64,000 bases of DNA from Prorocentrum cordatum (lineage: Eukaryota; Sar; Dinophyceae; Prorocentrales; Prorocentraceae): positions 36,937 to 100,936 of the forward strand of contig CAUYUJ010001464.1 of the NCBI GenBank assembly GCA_963575745.1, given 5' to 3'. Every line of letters begins with the position of its first letter. The first letter of the stretch is position 1. Of this stretch, positions 44,784-57,400 are shown piece after piece. The notes under the pieces were generated by a model. That model was not told the DNA's origin and did no database searches. It worked only from the letters and a program-made list of their open reading frames with translations. The position numbers and the translations under genes are program-made.

Positions 44784-46761
44784 CACAGACAGACAGACCG
44801 ACGGGGCTGCCAGCGCCACGCGCGCACAAACAGACACTGACACACACACACGCAAACACACACACGCAAATACACACGCACAGACAGACAGACAAGCACA
44901 CACACACTGACGCACAGAAAGGCAGACACACAGACAGATCCACAGACAGACAGACACACAGACATACTGACACACTGACACGCAGACACACAGACACAAA
45001 GACACGCTGAAACAAGGATACACAGACACACAGAAAACCAGTCACAAGGACACACCGACACCCAGACACGCAGACACTCAGACACACAGACACACGGACA
45101 CACAAACACACAGACATACAGACACACAGACACGGACACACGGACACACGGACACAAAAGACACACGGACATACAGACACACAGACACACAGACACACAG
45201 ACACACAGACACACAGACACACAGACACACAGACCCACAGACACGCAGACACACAGACAAACAGACACACACACACACACATACAGACACACACACACAC
45301 AGACACATAGACACACGGACACACGGACACACTGACACCAACACACAGACACACAGACACACCAACACCAACACACAAAGACTGACAGACACACAGACAC
45401 ACAGACACACGGACACACGGACACACAGACACACAGTCACACGGACACACGGACACACACAGGGACACACAGACACACTGACACACATACACATAAAAAC
45501 ACAGACACACAGACACACAGACACACAGTCACATACACACACACAGGCACACTAACACACTGACACACTGACACACAGAAACACAAACACACAGACACAC
45601 TCACACACGGACACACAGACACACAGACACCGGACACACAGATACACAGACACACAGACACACGGACACAAAGAAAGACATAAAAAAACAGACACACAAG
45701 CACAGGGACACACAGACACACAGACACGCAGACACACAGACACAGAGACCCACAGACACACAGACACACAGACACACAGACACACGGACAATCAGACACA
45801 CAGACACACAGACATACAGACACACAGACACAAGGAAAGACAGAAAGACAGAAATCCAGGCTCACACACACACAGACACACGGACACACATACACACAGA
45901 CACACAGACAAACGGACACACAGACACACAAACACACAGACACACAGACACACACACAGACGCATAGACACACAACACGCAGACAAACAAACACACAGAC
46001 ATACAGACACACAAATGCACAAACACACAAACACACAGACACAAAGGCACACTGACACACACAGCACCAGACACAAGGACACACAGACACTCAGACACAC
46101 AGACACACAGACACACAGGCACTCAGACACACAGACACACGGACACACAAACACATAACCACACAGACATACAGACACACTGACACGGACACACGGACAC
46201 ACGGACACAAAAGACACACGGACATACAGACACACAGACACACAGACACACAGACACACAGACACACAGACACACAGACACACAGACACACAGACACAAG
46301 ACACACGGACACAACATACACACGCACACAACATACAAACAGACACAGACATACAGAACACAGAGACACACAGACACACAGAAACACGGGACCCGACACA
46401 CGGACACACTGGACCCACACACACAGACACACAGACCACACCACAAACACCCACCAAAGACTGACAGACACACAGACACACAGACACACGGACACACGGA
46501 CACGCAGACACACAGTCACACAGACACACTGACACACAGGGACACACAGACACACTGACACACAGACACACAAAAAAACAGACACACAGACACACAGACA
46601 CACAGTCACATACACACACAGACACACTAACACACTGACACGCTGACACACAGAAACACAGACACACAGACACACTCACACCCCGGACACACAGACCACA
46701 CAAGACTACCAGGAACACAAATACACACACACACGGACACACAAGAAAGACATTTAAACAA

Positions 46762-46820
46762 AACAACAAAAAAATATATATTATATATATATATATATAT
46801 ACTATACATATATATATATA

Positions 46821-46851
<31 letters not shown>

Positions 46852-46856
46852 CAAAA

Positions 46857-46887
<31 letters not shown>

Positions 46888-46920
46888 AAAAAAAAAAAAA
46901 AACAAAAAAAAAAAAAAAAA
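46762..46920 (+). repeat. (TA)n and A-tract interrupting the hexamer array
   Basis: TA dinucleotides are followed by long A-runs broken by single C or CT. The structure resembles 13634-13921. It is either a retro-insertion tail or a low-quality stretch. Confidence 0.8.
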
Positions 46921-49900
46921 ACACAGAGGACACACAGACACACAGACACGCAGACACACAGACACAGAGACCCACAGACACACAGACACACAGACACACA
47001 AACACACGGACACTCAGACACACAGACACACAGACACACACACACATACAGACACACAGACACAAGGAAAGACAGAAAGACAGAAAACCAAGCTCACTGA
47101 CGCACAGACACACGGACACACATACACACAGACACACAGACAACCGGACACACAGACACAGAAACACACAGACACACAGACACACACACACACACAGACG
47201 CATAGACACACAAACACGCCGACAAACAAACACACAGACATACAGACACACAAATACACAAACACACAGACACACCGACACTCAGGCACACTGACACACA
47301 CAGCACCAGACACACAGACACACAGACACTCAGACACACAGACACACAGGCACACGGACACACAGACACACAGGCACACGCAGACACGCAGAAACACCAA
47401 CACAAAAACACGAAGACACAAGGGCACACGGACACGCAGGCACAAAGCCACACAGACACACAGACACACAGACACACAGACAAACAGATACACAGACACA
47501 CTGACACACTGACACGCAGACGCACAGACGCAAAACAAAAACACTGACACACAGACACTCAGACACACAGACACAAAGACACACAGCCACACGGACACCC
47601 AGACACCCAGACACACAGACACGCAGACACACAGACACACAGACACACGGACACACAAACACACAGACACACAGCCACACAGCCACACAGACACACAGAC
47701 ACACAGACACACAGACACACGGACACACAGACACACAGACACACGGACACACACACAAACACACAGACATACAGACACAAAGACACATAGACACACAGAC
47801 ACACGGACACACGGACACACTGACACCAACACACAGACACACAGACACACCAACACCAACACACAAAGACTGACAGACACACAGACACACAGACACACGG
47901 ACACACGGACACGCAGACACACAGTCACACAGACACACGGACACACACAGGGACACACAGACACACTGACACACAGACACACAAAAACACAGACACACAG
48001 ACACACAGAGACACAGTCACATACACGCACAGACACACTAACACACTGACACACTGACACACAGAAACACAGACACACAGACACACTCACACACGGACAC
48101 ACAGACACACAGACACACAGACACAGGACACACATATACACAGACACACAGACACACGGAAACAAAGAAAGACAGAAAAAAAACAAACACACAAGCACAG
48201 GGACACACAGACACACAGACACGCAGACACACAGACACAGACCCACAGACACACAGACACACAGACACACAGACACACGGACACTCAGACACACAGACAC
48301 ACAGACATACAGACACACAGACACAAGGAAAGACAGAAAGACAGAAAACCAGGCTCAAACACACACAGACACACGGACACACATACACACAAACACACAA
48401 ACACACAGACACTCAGGCACACTGACACACACAGCACCAGACGAAATCCAACGAGGCACACATCAGACACACAGACACACAAGGACACAGACACTCAGGA
48501 CACACAGACACACGGGACACACAAAACACACAGATTACAGACACCACTGACACGGACAACACGGACCAACGGACACAAAAGACACACGACATACAGACAC
48601 ACAGACACCACAGACCACACACACCACAGACCACACAGACACTGACACACAGAAATCACAGACACACAGGACACAGCAGACACACAGACACCAAGACACA
48701 CGGGAACACAGACAAACAAGACACACAGCATACAGGACACATAGACACACGACACACAGACACACGGGACACACGGACACACTGACACCAACACACAGAC
48801 ACACAGACACACAGACACACCAACACCAACACACAAAGACTGACAGACACACAGACACACAGACACACGGACACACGGACACGCAGACACACAGTCACAC
48901 AGACACACGGACACACACAGGGACACACAGACACACTGACACACGGACACACAAAAACACAGACACACAGACACACAGACACACAGTCACACACACACAG
49001 ACACACTAACACACTGACACGCTGACACACAGAAAAACAGACACACAGACACACTCACACACGGACACACAGACACACAGACACAGGACACACAGATACA
49101 CAGACACACAGACATACGGACACAAAGAAAGACAGAAAAAACAAACACACAAGCACAGGGACACACAGACACACAGACACGCAGACACACAGACACAGAG
49201 ACCCACAGACACACAGACACACAGACACACAGACACACGGACACTCAGACACACAGACACACACACATACGGACACACACACAAGGAAAGACAGAAAGAC
49301 AGAAAATCAGGCTCACTGACGCACAGGCACACAGACACACATACACACAGACACACAGACAAACGGACACACAGACACACAAACACACAGACACACAGAC
49401 ACACACACACAGACGCATAGACACACAAACACGCCGACAAACAAACACACAGACATACAGACACACAAATACACAAACACACACACACAGACACTCAGGC
49501 AAACTGACACACACAGCACCAGACACACAGACACACAGACACTCAGACACACAGACACACAGGCACACAGACACACAGACACACAGGCACACGCAGACAC
49601 GCAGAAACACAAACACACAGACACGCAGACACAAGGGCACACAGACACGCAGGCACAAAGCCACACAGACACACAGACACACAGACAAACATATACACTG
49701 ACACACTGACACACTGACACACAGACACACAGACGCAACAACAAAAAAAAAAAACACTGACACACAGACACTCAGACACACAGACACACAGACACACAGA
49801 CACACGGACACCCAGACACCCAGACGCACAGACCGCAGACACACAGACACACAGACACACAGACACACAGACACACAGCACACAGCCACACAGCCACACA

Positions 49901-49984
49901 GACACACAGACACACAGAGAGACAGAAACACAGGCACACAGGCACACAGACACACAGACACACAGACACACAGACACACAGACA

Positions 49985-50038
<54 letters not shown>

Positions 50039-51330
50039 CGACGGGGCTGCCAGCGCCACGCGCGCACACACAGACACTGACACACACACACGCGCACACA
50101 CACGCAAATACACGCGCACAGACAGACAGACAAGCACACACACACAGACGCACAGAAAGACAAACACACAGACAGATCCACAGACAGACAGACACACAGA
50201 CATACTGACATACAGACACGCAGACACACAGACACAAAGACACGCAGAAACAAGGATACACAGACACACAGAAAACCAGTCACAAGGACACACAGACACC
50301 CAGACACGCAGACACTCAGACACACAGACACACGGACACACAACACACAGACATACAGACACACAGACACGGACACACGGACACACGGACACAAAAGACA
50401 CACGGACATACAGACACACAGACACACTGACACACAGACACACAGACACACAGACACACAGACACACAGACACACAGACACACAGACACACGGACACACA
50501 GACAAACAGACACACAGACATACAGACACATAGACACACAGACACACAGACACACGGACACACGGACACACTGACACCAACACACAGACACACAGACACA
50601 CCAACACCAACACACACAGACTGACAGACACACAGACACACAGACACACGGACACACGGACACGCAGACACACAGTCACACAGACACACGGACACACACA
50701 GGGACACACGGACACACAAACACACAGACACACAGACAACCAGACACACAGATACACAGACACACAGACACACATATACACACGGACACACCGACACACT
50801 GACACACAGAAACACAGACACACAAACACACTGACGCACGGACACACCGACACACAGGCAACCACACACACAGATACGCAGACACACAGACACACGGACA
50901 CAAAGAATGACAGGAAGACAGACACAGAGGCACAGGGACACACAGACACACAGACACACAGACACACAGACACACAGACACACAGACACATAGACACAGA
51001 GACCGACAGACACACAGACACACAGACACACAGACACACGGACAATCAGACACACAGACACACAGACACACAGAAAGACAGAGAGACAGAAACACAGACA
51101 CACAGACACACATACACACAGACACACAGACAAACGGACACACAGACACACAGACACACAGACACACAGACACACAGACACACAGACACACAGACACACA
51201 GGCACACAAACACGCAGACAAACAAACACACAGACATACAGACACACAAATACACAAACACACAGACACACACGCACATACACTCAAGCACACTGACACA
51301 CACAGCACCAGATACACAGACACTCGCAGC

Positions 51331-51427
51331 GCAGCCTTGCCCTAGTCTGCCCGCTCCGCCCCCCCCCCCCCGTCTTGCTTCCCCTCTCTTGCCCCCTCAA
51401 AACCCAGCCCCCACCGCACCCCCCGCC
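51331..51427. other. C-rich spacer between hexamer array and Helitron-like gene
   Basis: Pyrimidine-rich sequence with a run of about 14 C at 51360-51373. I cannot identify a Helitron 3' terminus (hairpin plus CTRR on the minus strand) here. Confidence 0.5.
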
Positions 51428-54375
51428 CTATCGACCCGCATGCCAGGCGGACCCCGCAGACGGATCCAGCTCATTCCCCTGCATATCCACGCCCCCCCCT
51501 CGGGCCCCCTCCGAGACCCGCTGCGACGCGCGCGTCGCATCCCCCAAATCGCAGCTGCGCTGGAACGCAGCCAAGTTCTCGATCCTTCCCGCGCCGAAAC
51601 CTGTGACCACTCGCGCGGCGCCGCCGCCACTCGACGGTCCAGGCGGCTCCGCGCGCCTCGGGCGCACCAACACCCCCCCTCGTATATACGCGCCCTCGCC
51701 CGCGGCAGCCCCCTCCTCGACCGCGACGGGGCCGGGCGCAGGTCGCGCCGCCAAACGCGCCGACCTCCTCCGAGGGACCTCCGCCTCTGACCGAGGCTCC
51801 ACCTTTCGCTGCCCCGACGCTGGAGCCCTCCCCGCCCCCAGTCTTACCCCCTCAGCGCCGCCCCCCGTCTCCTCCGCTGCCACATCTTTCCCCCCCGCGA
51901 CACTCGCGCACGCCACATCGCCACCTAGACCCCCGCCGCCCGCGCGCGCCCCCGCGGGCCCTCGAGCACCTCGGACGCGGCCTGGCCCAGCGACGTCGCG
52001 CTCCCCGCCGACATCCCTAACTCCAACCGCGGTCACCGCGCCACCCGCCGCCCCTGCATCCAAGCGAGGCGCCGCCGTCTTCCCCCGTGCGCGCCGCGCG
52101 GCAGAACGCGGAGCGGCGCCACCCGGCGAGCCAGAGACCCCCCCCTCTCTCGGAGACACCGCCCCCCCGCCAACCCCAGCGGTCAAGTCGCGGACGCCTG
52201 CCGCGCCCCTTGACTCGGCTGCGCCCGAAGCCGCGCCCTTCGTCGTGACCGCTAGCCGCCCAGCGGTACCATCACCATCGACGGCGCGCCCCTCCCCTGA
52301 CTCGGAAACCGCAAACTTCCTCCGCAGGCGCCTGCTCGCGGAACGCGGCTCGGCGGCGGCAACCGAGACAACGCCCCCCCTGCGTCCTCCACGGCCTGGC
52401 CCTGCACCAACTCCACCGCCGGACGTAGGCTCACCCCCCGACCCGACAGAGGCCGAAGCCCCGGCCCGATCGCCAGCGACGCCGCGCGCGCGCCCGATCC
52501 CTCGGGCCGCCGACGGCCCACTCCCCCCCTCGCGCTCCGTCGCTCCGTCGGCGTCACCGCCAACAGCCCCACCCCCGCCCCATCCGCCGCCACCAGACGC
52601 ACTCGCATCACCGCCCCCCGGCCCACTCCCGCCACTGCCCTGCCCCTCACGCGCTGCGCCCACCTCTGTCGCATCTGCGCCCGCGCCCTGCCCCTGACCG
52701 CGGCCCAGGCGGCAATACACTGCCATGTACGCCTCCTTCTGCTTGATGTGCGCCGGCTCGTCTCGGATCAAGCGCGGTGGCTGGTCGTCGTCAAACATGA
52801 AGTACCTCCCATCATGAACGCGGCACAGAGTCGTGTAATGGCCGCTATAAATTGACCGCCCATTGTGGTAAACCACACCGACCAACTGCATCTGGGGAAG
52901 CCCTGGCAGCCTCAGGTGCTCTTCCACCCACACTGCCTCCCGCGCCTCGGTGCCCCTCCTCAATTGAACCACCAGAACTCGTGGCACACCAGTGGCTCTC
53001 GTCTGCCTCACGTGCTTAACCCGGTCGTGCTCGTCGCGGCAACACCCCGGGCAACTCTTCTCGATTTCTTCAGGAGCACAGAAATCGCAGTACAACTCCT
53101 GCAGCATCAAGGGCCCACCTGGACGTCCATGAACACGCAGCTTCAGTACATCCTCAGCCTCGTACGCGACAGTCTCGCAATTGCACACGTCACACTTCTC
53201 CCGCTTCTCCAGGACGAACCCGAAGATCTGATCAACGCACGTCACCCGCAGATTCAGCGCCCGGATACTACCGAGGTCCCGCTGCGCAAACCGACCTGCC
53301 AACATCTCTGCGTCACGCGCAGCCACTATCAGCTTACCCCAATACGCAAACACATCCTGCTGCTGCCACGGGTCGTTGAACTCACTCGGCCGCCCCATCA
53401 CATCGTCGTCGCAGTCAACGCTCGTACGCCGCAGCACACTCACAGGTCCCTGCTGCCAGCGTCGCGAGCACAACTGGTTGTACGTCTCCCACATCCCGCA
53501 CACGCAACAACGCCCCGTGCCCCGGTCCTCGCACTGCTGCTCTGAATGCCATCGAAGCCACTCCAAGACGGCAGGCGTCCGCAACATCAGCTGCGTCACA
53601 CTGACCACGTAGCAGGTGTGCCATGGCCGCGGCATCCCTCGGACGGGCACGCACCGCACGCTGTCCCACGAAGCCGCGCGAATGCCAGCCACGTTCGGAA
53701 CATCCATGTCTGCCGGGCACAGTGGCGGCCGAGGCGGGCAGGGGCTCGGCGGCGGCGGAACCGGGCGCCCCAAAGCAAACAAACTCTGTGGCCCGAACGC
53801 TGCGGATATCGCTTGTTCCCGACGGCGCTGTCGGCGGCCGGCAGCCCGCTGCTGCGCCCGCAAGTACGCCTCTCGATCTCGTTCCTGCGCCTGCTGCCGG
53901 GCCAGCGCCGCGGACTCTCGACCACGCTGTAACCGACTCTGAACCTCCACACCCTCCAGTCTCTGTGACTGATCGCGCGTCGCCTGCAGCACGACTCTCG
54001 CGCGCTGCGCCAGGGCCCTCATCTTCTGCTCCCGAGATCCAAAGCACGCGTGGGCACGCACATACCCGAACAGCCCATAGTGGTCGGACATGTGGAACTC
54101 GGAACCCTCGAAGAACACCTTCCCTTTCCCTACCAAGTGCACCTCGGACCAGAGGTCCGCTCCGAAGAGCACCCGGTCACGTCTCTGGCCAACAGCCCCC
54201 CTCTCGCCGAGACCCGAATAGAACTTATTGCCGGGGCAACCCCAGGATCGGCCCTCATACCATGCGTCCCTCAGACGCAACTGCTCCACGGCTGCCTGCA
54301 CCTGCGCATCCGTGCTGTTCATGTCGCCCACGATGAGCAGCCGATGGCATTCGTCCCGCACTTCGCCACAATCTT
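51428..54375 (-). CDS. Helitron-like polyprotein, C-terminal frame: EEP end, USP protease, low-complexity tail
   Basis: The frame is formally open from 54646, but its first ~90 codons overlap the EEP-coding frame and look like shadow. Authentic coding appears to start near 54375-54345, with CHRLLIVGDMNSTDAQVQ, QRRDRVLFGADLW and MSDHYGLFGYV completing the endonuclease/exonuclease/phosphatase fold. A Gln/Arg-rich helix follows. Next comes a USP (peptidase C19) domain (about 53670-52680): Cys box WHTCYVVSVTQLMLRTP (Cys codon 53611-53613), two Cys pairs (CDVCNC, YCDFC...CPGCC), VPRVLVVQLRRG, His box YSGHYTTLCRV and RYFMFDDDQPPRL. USPs remove ubiquitin; here it might protect or mature transposase. 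The last ~400 residues are Gly/Ala/Arg-rich and unrecognised. Confidence 0.75.
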
Positions 54376-54400
54376 CCCAAGTATCGCACGACGCCGTTCC
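54319..54400 (-). other. Frame break inside the EEP domain
   Basis: Upstream frame: RRAILGKIVAKCGTNAIGC then stop at 54319. Downstream frame over the same bases: ECHRLLIVGDMNSTDAQ. EEP homology passes from one to the other near 54345. The change equals one missing base, or a -1 shift, in this copy. I see no XXXYYYZ slippery heptamer in the overlap, so a mutation or assembly error is likelier than programmed frameshifting. Confidence 0.7.
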
Positions 54401-57400
54401 CATGACGCGTCCGTGGGCAGGTGCACCGCCGCCACGTGCACATGCCCATCGCCGCCGGCGCCGCCGTCTCCGGGCACCTGGACACGGCACAGCACGACCG
54501 GATCCTGCCCTGGCACAGCCACAGATTCCGCCCGCAGACCGTGCCTGACGTACAGATGCACATACCCCCTGGACTCCTGCGCCTGCGCAACGCCCGCCAA
54601 TTGAAACTCCCCTGACAGCTCCTCGTACGCGCCCCCGCCCTCGCACTCCTGCAAGGCAACGACGTCACACCCGCGCGCCTGCCTCCAACGGAGCACCTCG
54701 CCAAGAAGCGCGGCGCGCTGATCCCGCGCGGTCCAGGAATGCGGGGCCACGGCAGCGCGATGCCCACCAGCAATGTTCCACGTCGCAAACGACAACGTCG
54801 ACGCGCCCTCAAGGCCGTCTCCCTCGCCTGCCTCGTCCGCGGCCCTCCTCACCACACCCGCCATCGCCCGACCCGCGCCCGCCGCACTGGGCCCGGACAC
54901 ATCCGCGCGCGGGACGACGCCGAAGAGGTCCAGAGCGTCACGGCACTCCTGGTCCGAGAGCAACAACTCCATGACATCCCGCGCACCCCGCGCGCCGACA
55001 CCCGCGCGAAAAGACGCGAACGCGCCCCGCAACGCACGACACACGTCTGGCACGAACGACTCCGCCGACGCATCCAGCACCCCGGCCCCGGCCCCGCGAC
55101 CAACGTGGCCCAGCAGGAGCCCGAGTGCGCCGGCGATCCTCTGCGAAGGCACCCGAACGTGCGGCGCCTCCCCAAACTCTACCACTGGTGGCGGGCGCCG
55201 CCCATCACTGGCCTGTATCGGCCGCAGCAGCGCGTCGATATTCCGAGCGATTCGCCCTGCAACCGCCTCCCTGCGGCCTCGATCGTACACGCACACGGTC
55301 AGAGACTCGGCACGCCCGAGCGCCTCCCCCGCCCGACCAGCCTGGACGCGCACAAAGATCCAATCCTGGGGAACGCCAGACACGCTCAGAGCGTCCACGG
55401 CAGCAACCATCAGCAACTCCTTCTTATCGCTGACGCAGCTCGCGTCCCAAACGCTCGTCCAGTTGTGCGCCACCCGAGCAAAATGCTCTGGGTTCTCCTC
55501 CGCGCCGACGTGCTCGCCCACCTTTGCCGAGGCCACAGTCATCGACAGGTCTAACCCTGAGCACAGCTGTCGCGCCACCTTCAGGAAGAACTCCAACGCC
55601 TGACGCTCCAGTCTGCCCTCCGCCAGAGCGCTCTCCGACCGCACGTTCACGACCCACTTGTCCATCCGCAGCGCGCAGCCACCGCGAACATCCCCGAACG
55701 CATCCTTCATCTTCCTGGCCGCCTTATCCAAGCTCCCGTGCAGTCTCGGCGGCACCAGCGCACCCATGGCCTCCTTCACAGCGCTCATGTGCAGCGGGCC
55801 CAGGCTCGGTTCCACGACATCGAACACGCGACCATCCCACCGCCCACACGCCACCCACCGATCCACCATCATGTCAGCGACACGGCCCAACAACTCCACT
55901 CCGTCGTCGTCCGGGCGCTCCCGGGACAGCCGCGCAGCGGCAGCCCTCAAACGCCCCCGCAACTCTTCCACCGTGTCAACACCATAGAAATCCTCTGCAT
56001 CCCCACCCGCCAGCTCCCGCGCGGCCTCACGTTCCTCCAACGTCACACCGCGCACCCTCTTCCGGTCCAGGAGCCTGTCAGCCACGGCGGTCAGACGCCG
56101 CCGCGCGACGTCATCACCCCCCGCCTCGGCATCGACAGCCTCAGCCAACGCGGACACGCACGGCGCGCCGTCCTCACCCCAGAGCCAAGTGTCATCATCC
56201 ACCACTCTGTTCAGACCTCTGAGCCTCTCCGCCTGCGCCGCACGGACGGTCTCGAGACGGCCCAACAATCTCCCCGCCGCACACCTCTCCTCTGCGGTCC
56301 ACAAATCCGCCTCGCAGTACCCATACTTCCGCAACGTTGACGAAGCGCGCGCCTCCAACCGCAGCTCGAACCGACGGCGCTCCCGGAACGCCGTCGTGTG
56401 CCTGGCCCGCATGAAGTCCGCGTACTCCGGCAAGTCTTCCTCGAACACCAAGTCCCACGGATGCCTGACGCGCGTCGTTGCGACGAACCCGATCCCAGCG
56501 ACGGCCGCGGTCTTCGCCGACATGTGCACGCGGACTTTCGCCAACGTCATCCCCTGCGCCTTCCAGTGCGTCAAAGCCCACGCCAGCTGCAGCGGGTAGT
56601 TCTCGCGCGCGAGGCCGTCCTCCGTCGTGGACGATACAGTCTGCCTCCAGATGGGCACCCAGTTCTTGCGCACAGGATCGTTCTTGAAGAAAGACCGCGG
56701 CTCGCCATTCTCGTCTTTTCCCAGATCGACGTCGTCGAACTCGACAAAAACACAAATGGGCGCCTGCAAGTCCGGGCGCGCACTGTTGTGCGGGTCCGCC
56801 CCGTCCGGCCACATGTACCCGCGCAGCGTGCCCATCGCCCCGTTCATCAACCCCGCCTCGACCCACAAGTTCTGCGTCAGCAGCACGCGCGCCCCTTCAC
56901 ACATGTGAAGCTCGTTCTCGATCCCTCGGAAATCGTCGGCCGCCATCTCTTCCGGCCGAGATTTACTTTTATCCTTCCAATTGTGATAGGCGCGCAGAGA
57001 CGCAATGGGCTTGCCACTGGCAGCCGCCACCTGGTACAGCCTCTCCAGGTTCACCCTATCCGCGCCGCAGGCACCCGACGCCCGATCCTTCCTGCCATCC
57101 ATCAGCAGCGGCGCCGTCTCGAACGCTGCGAGCTCCTCCCTGCCCTCCTTCGTCATCTGCAGCACCGACCTGTTCCGGCGCCTCAACCACGCATGATCCG
57201 ACTGGTCCCACGTGCACTGCGCCATTCCTTTGGTCACCTCCAGAAAACGATCGGCATCCCGCCGGTACTCCGCCTGCCGCTCGGCGGACAGACCCTCCTT
57301 CTTCCCACTCCATCTGTGCACGCGCCGTAGCACGGCGACGTCCTGGAACGTATTGCGCACAAACTGGCCCGTGGCCACCAACTTCTCCGTGCTCCACGCA

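Larger units (their letters stand above)
35441..51330 (+). repeat. Degenerate ACACAG hexanucleotide array, about 15.9 kb
   Basis: It is built from ACACAG (CTGTGT on the minus strand) with scattered substitutions. Longer landmark blocks recur within it, so whole kilobase segments were duplicated. No stop codon can arise from the pure hexamer in any of six frames, so the many long frames (TQ, HR, TD on plus; LC, CV, VS on minus) are artefacts. Patches with many small indels (about 40380-40600, 41930-42690, 46290-46760, 48420-48780) may reflect base-calling or assembly errors. Confidence 0.92.

Noticed and set aside
32505-51323. Dozens of long open frames rich in Thr/His/Gln/Asp or Cys/Val/Leu/Ser
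   Set aside because: They are translations of (CA)n and ACACAG repeats, present in all frames on both strands, with no domain, start context or codon signal.
35441-51330. Telomere interpretation of the hexamer array
   Set aside because: ACACAG is not a TTTAGGG or TTAGGG type telomere repeat, is highly degenerate and lies inside the scaffold between transposon-rich regions.
51375-52697. 440-codon proline-rich plus-strand frame
   Set aside because: It is the complement of the GC-rich low-complexity tail of the Helitron-like protein. Its composition follows base content and it has no recognisable domain.
54319-54646. Programmed -1 ribosomal frameshift between the two Helitron-like frames
   Set aside because: No XXXYYYZ heptamer is seen in the overlap. 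A simple one-base deletion or sequencing error explains the break.
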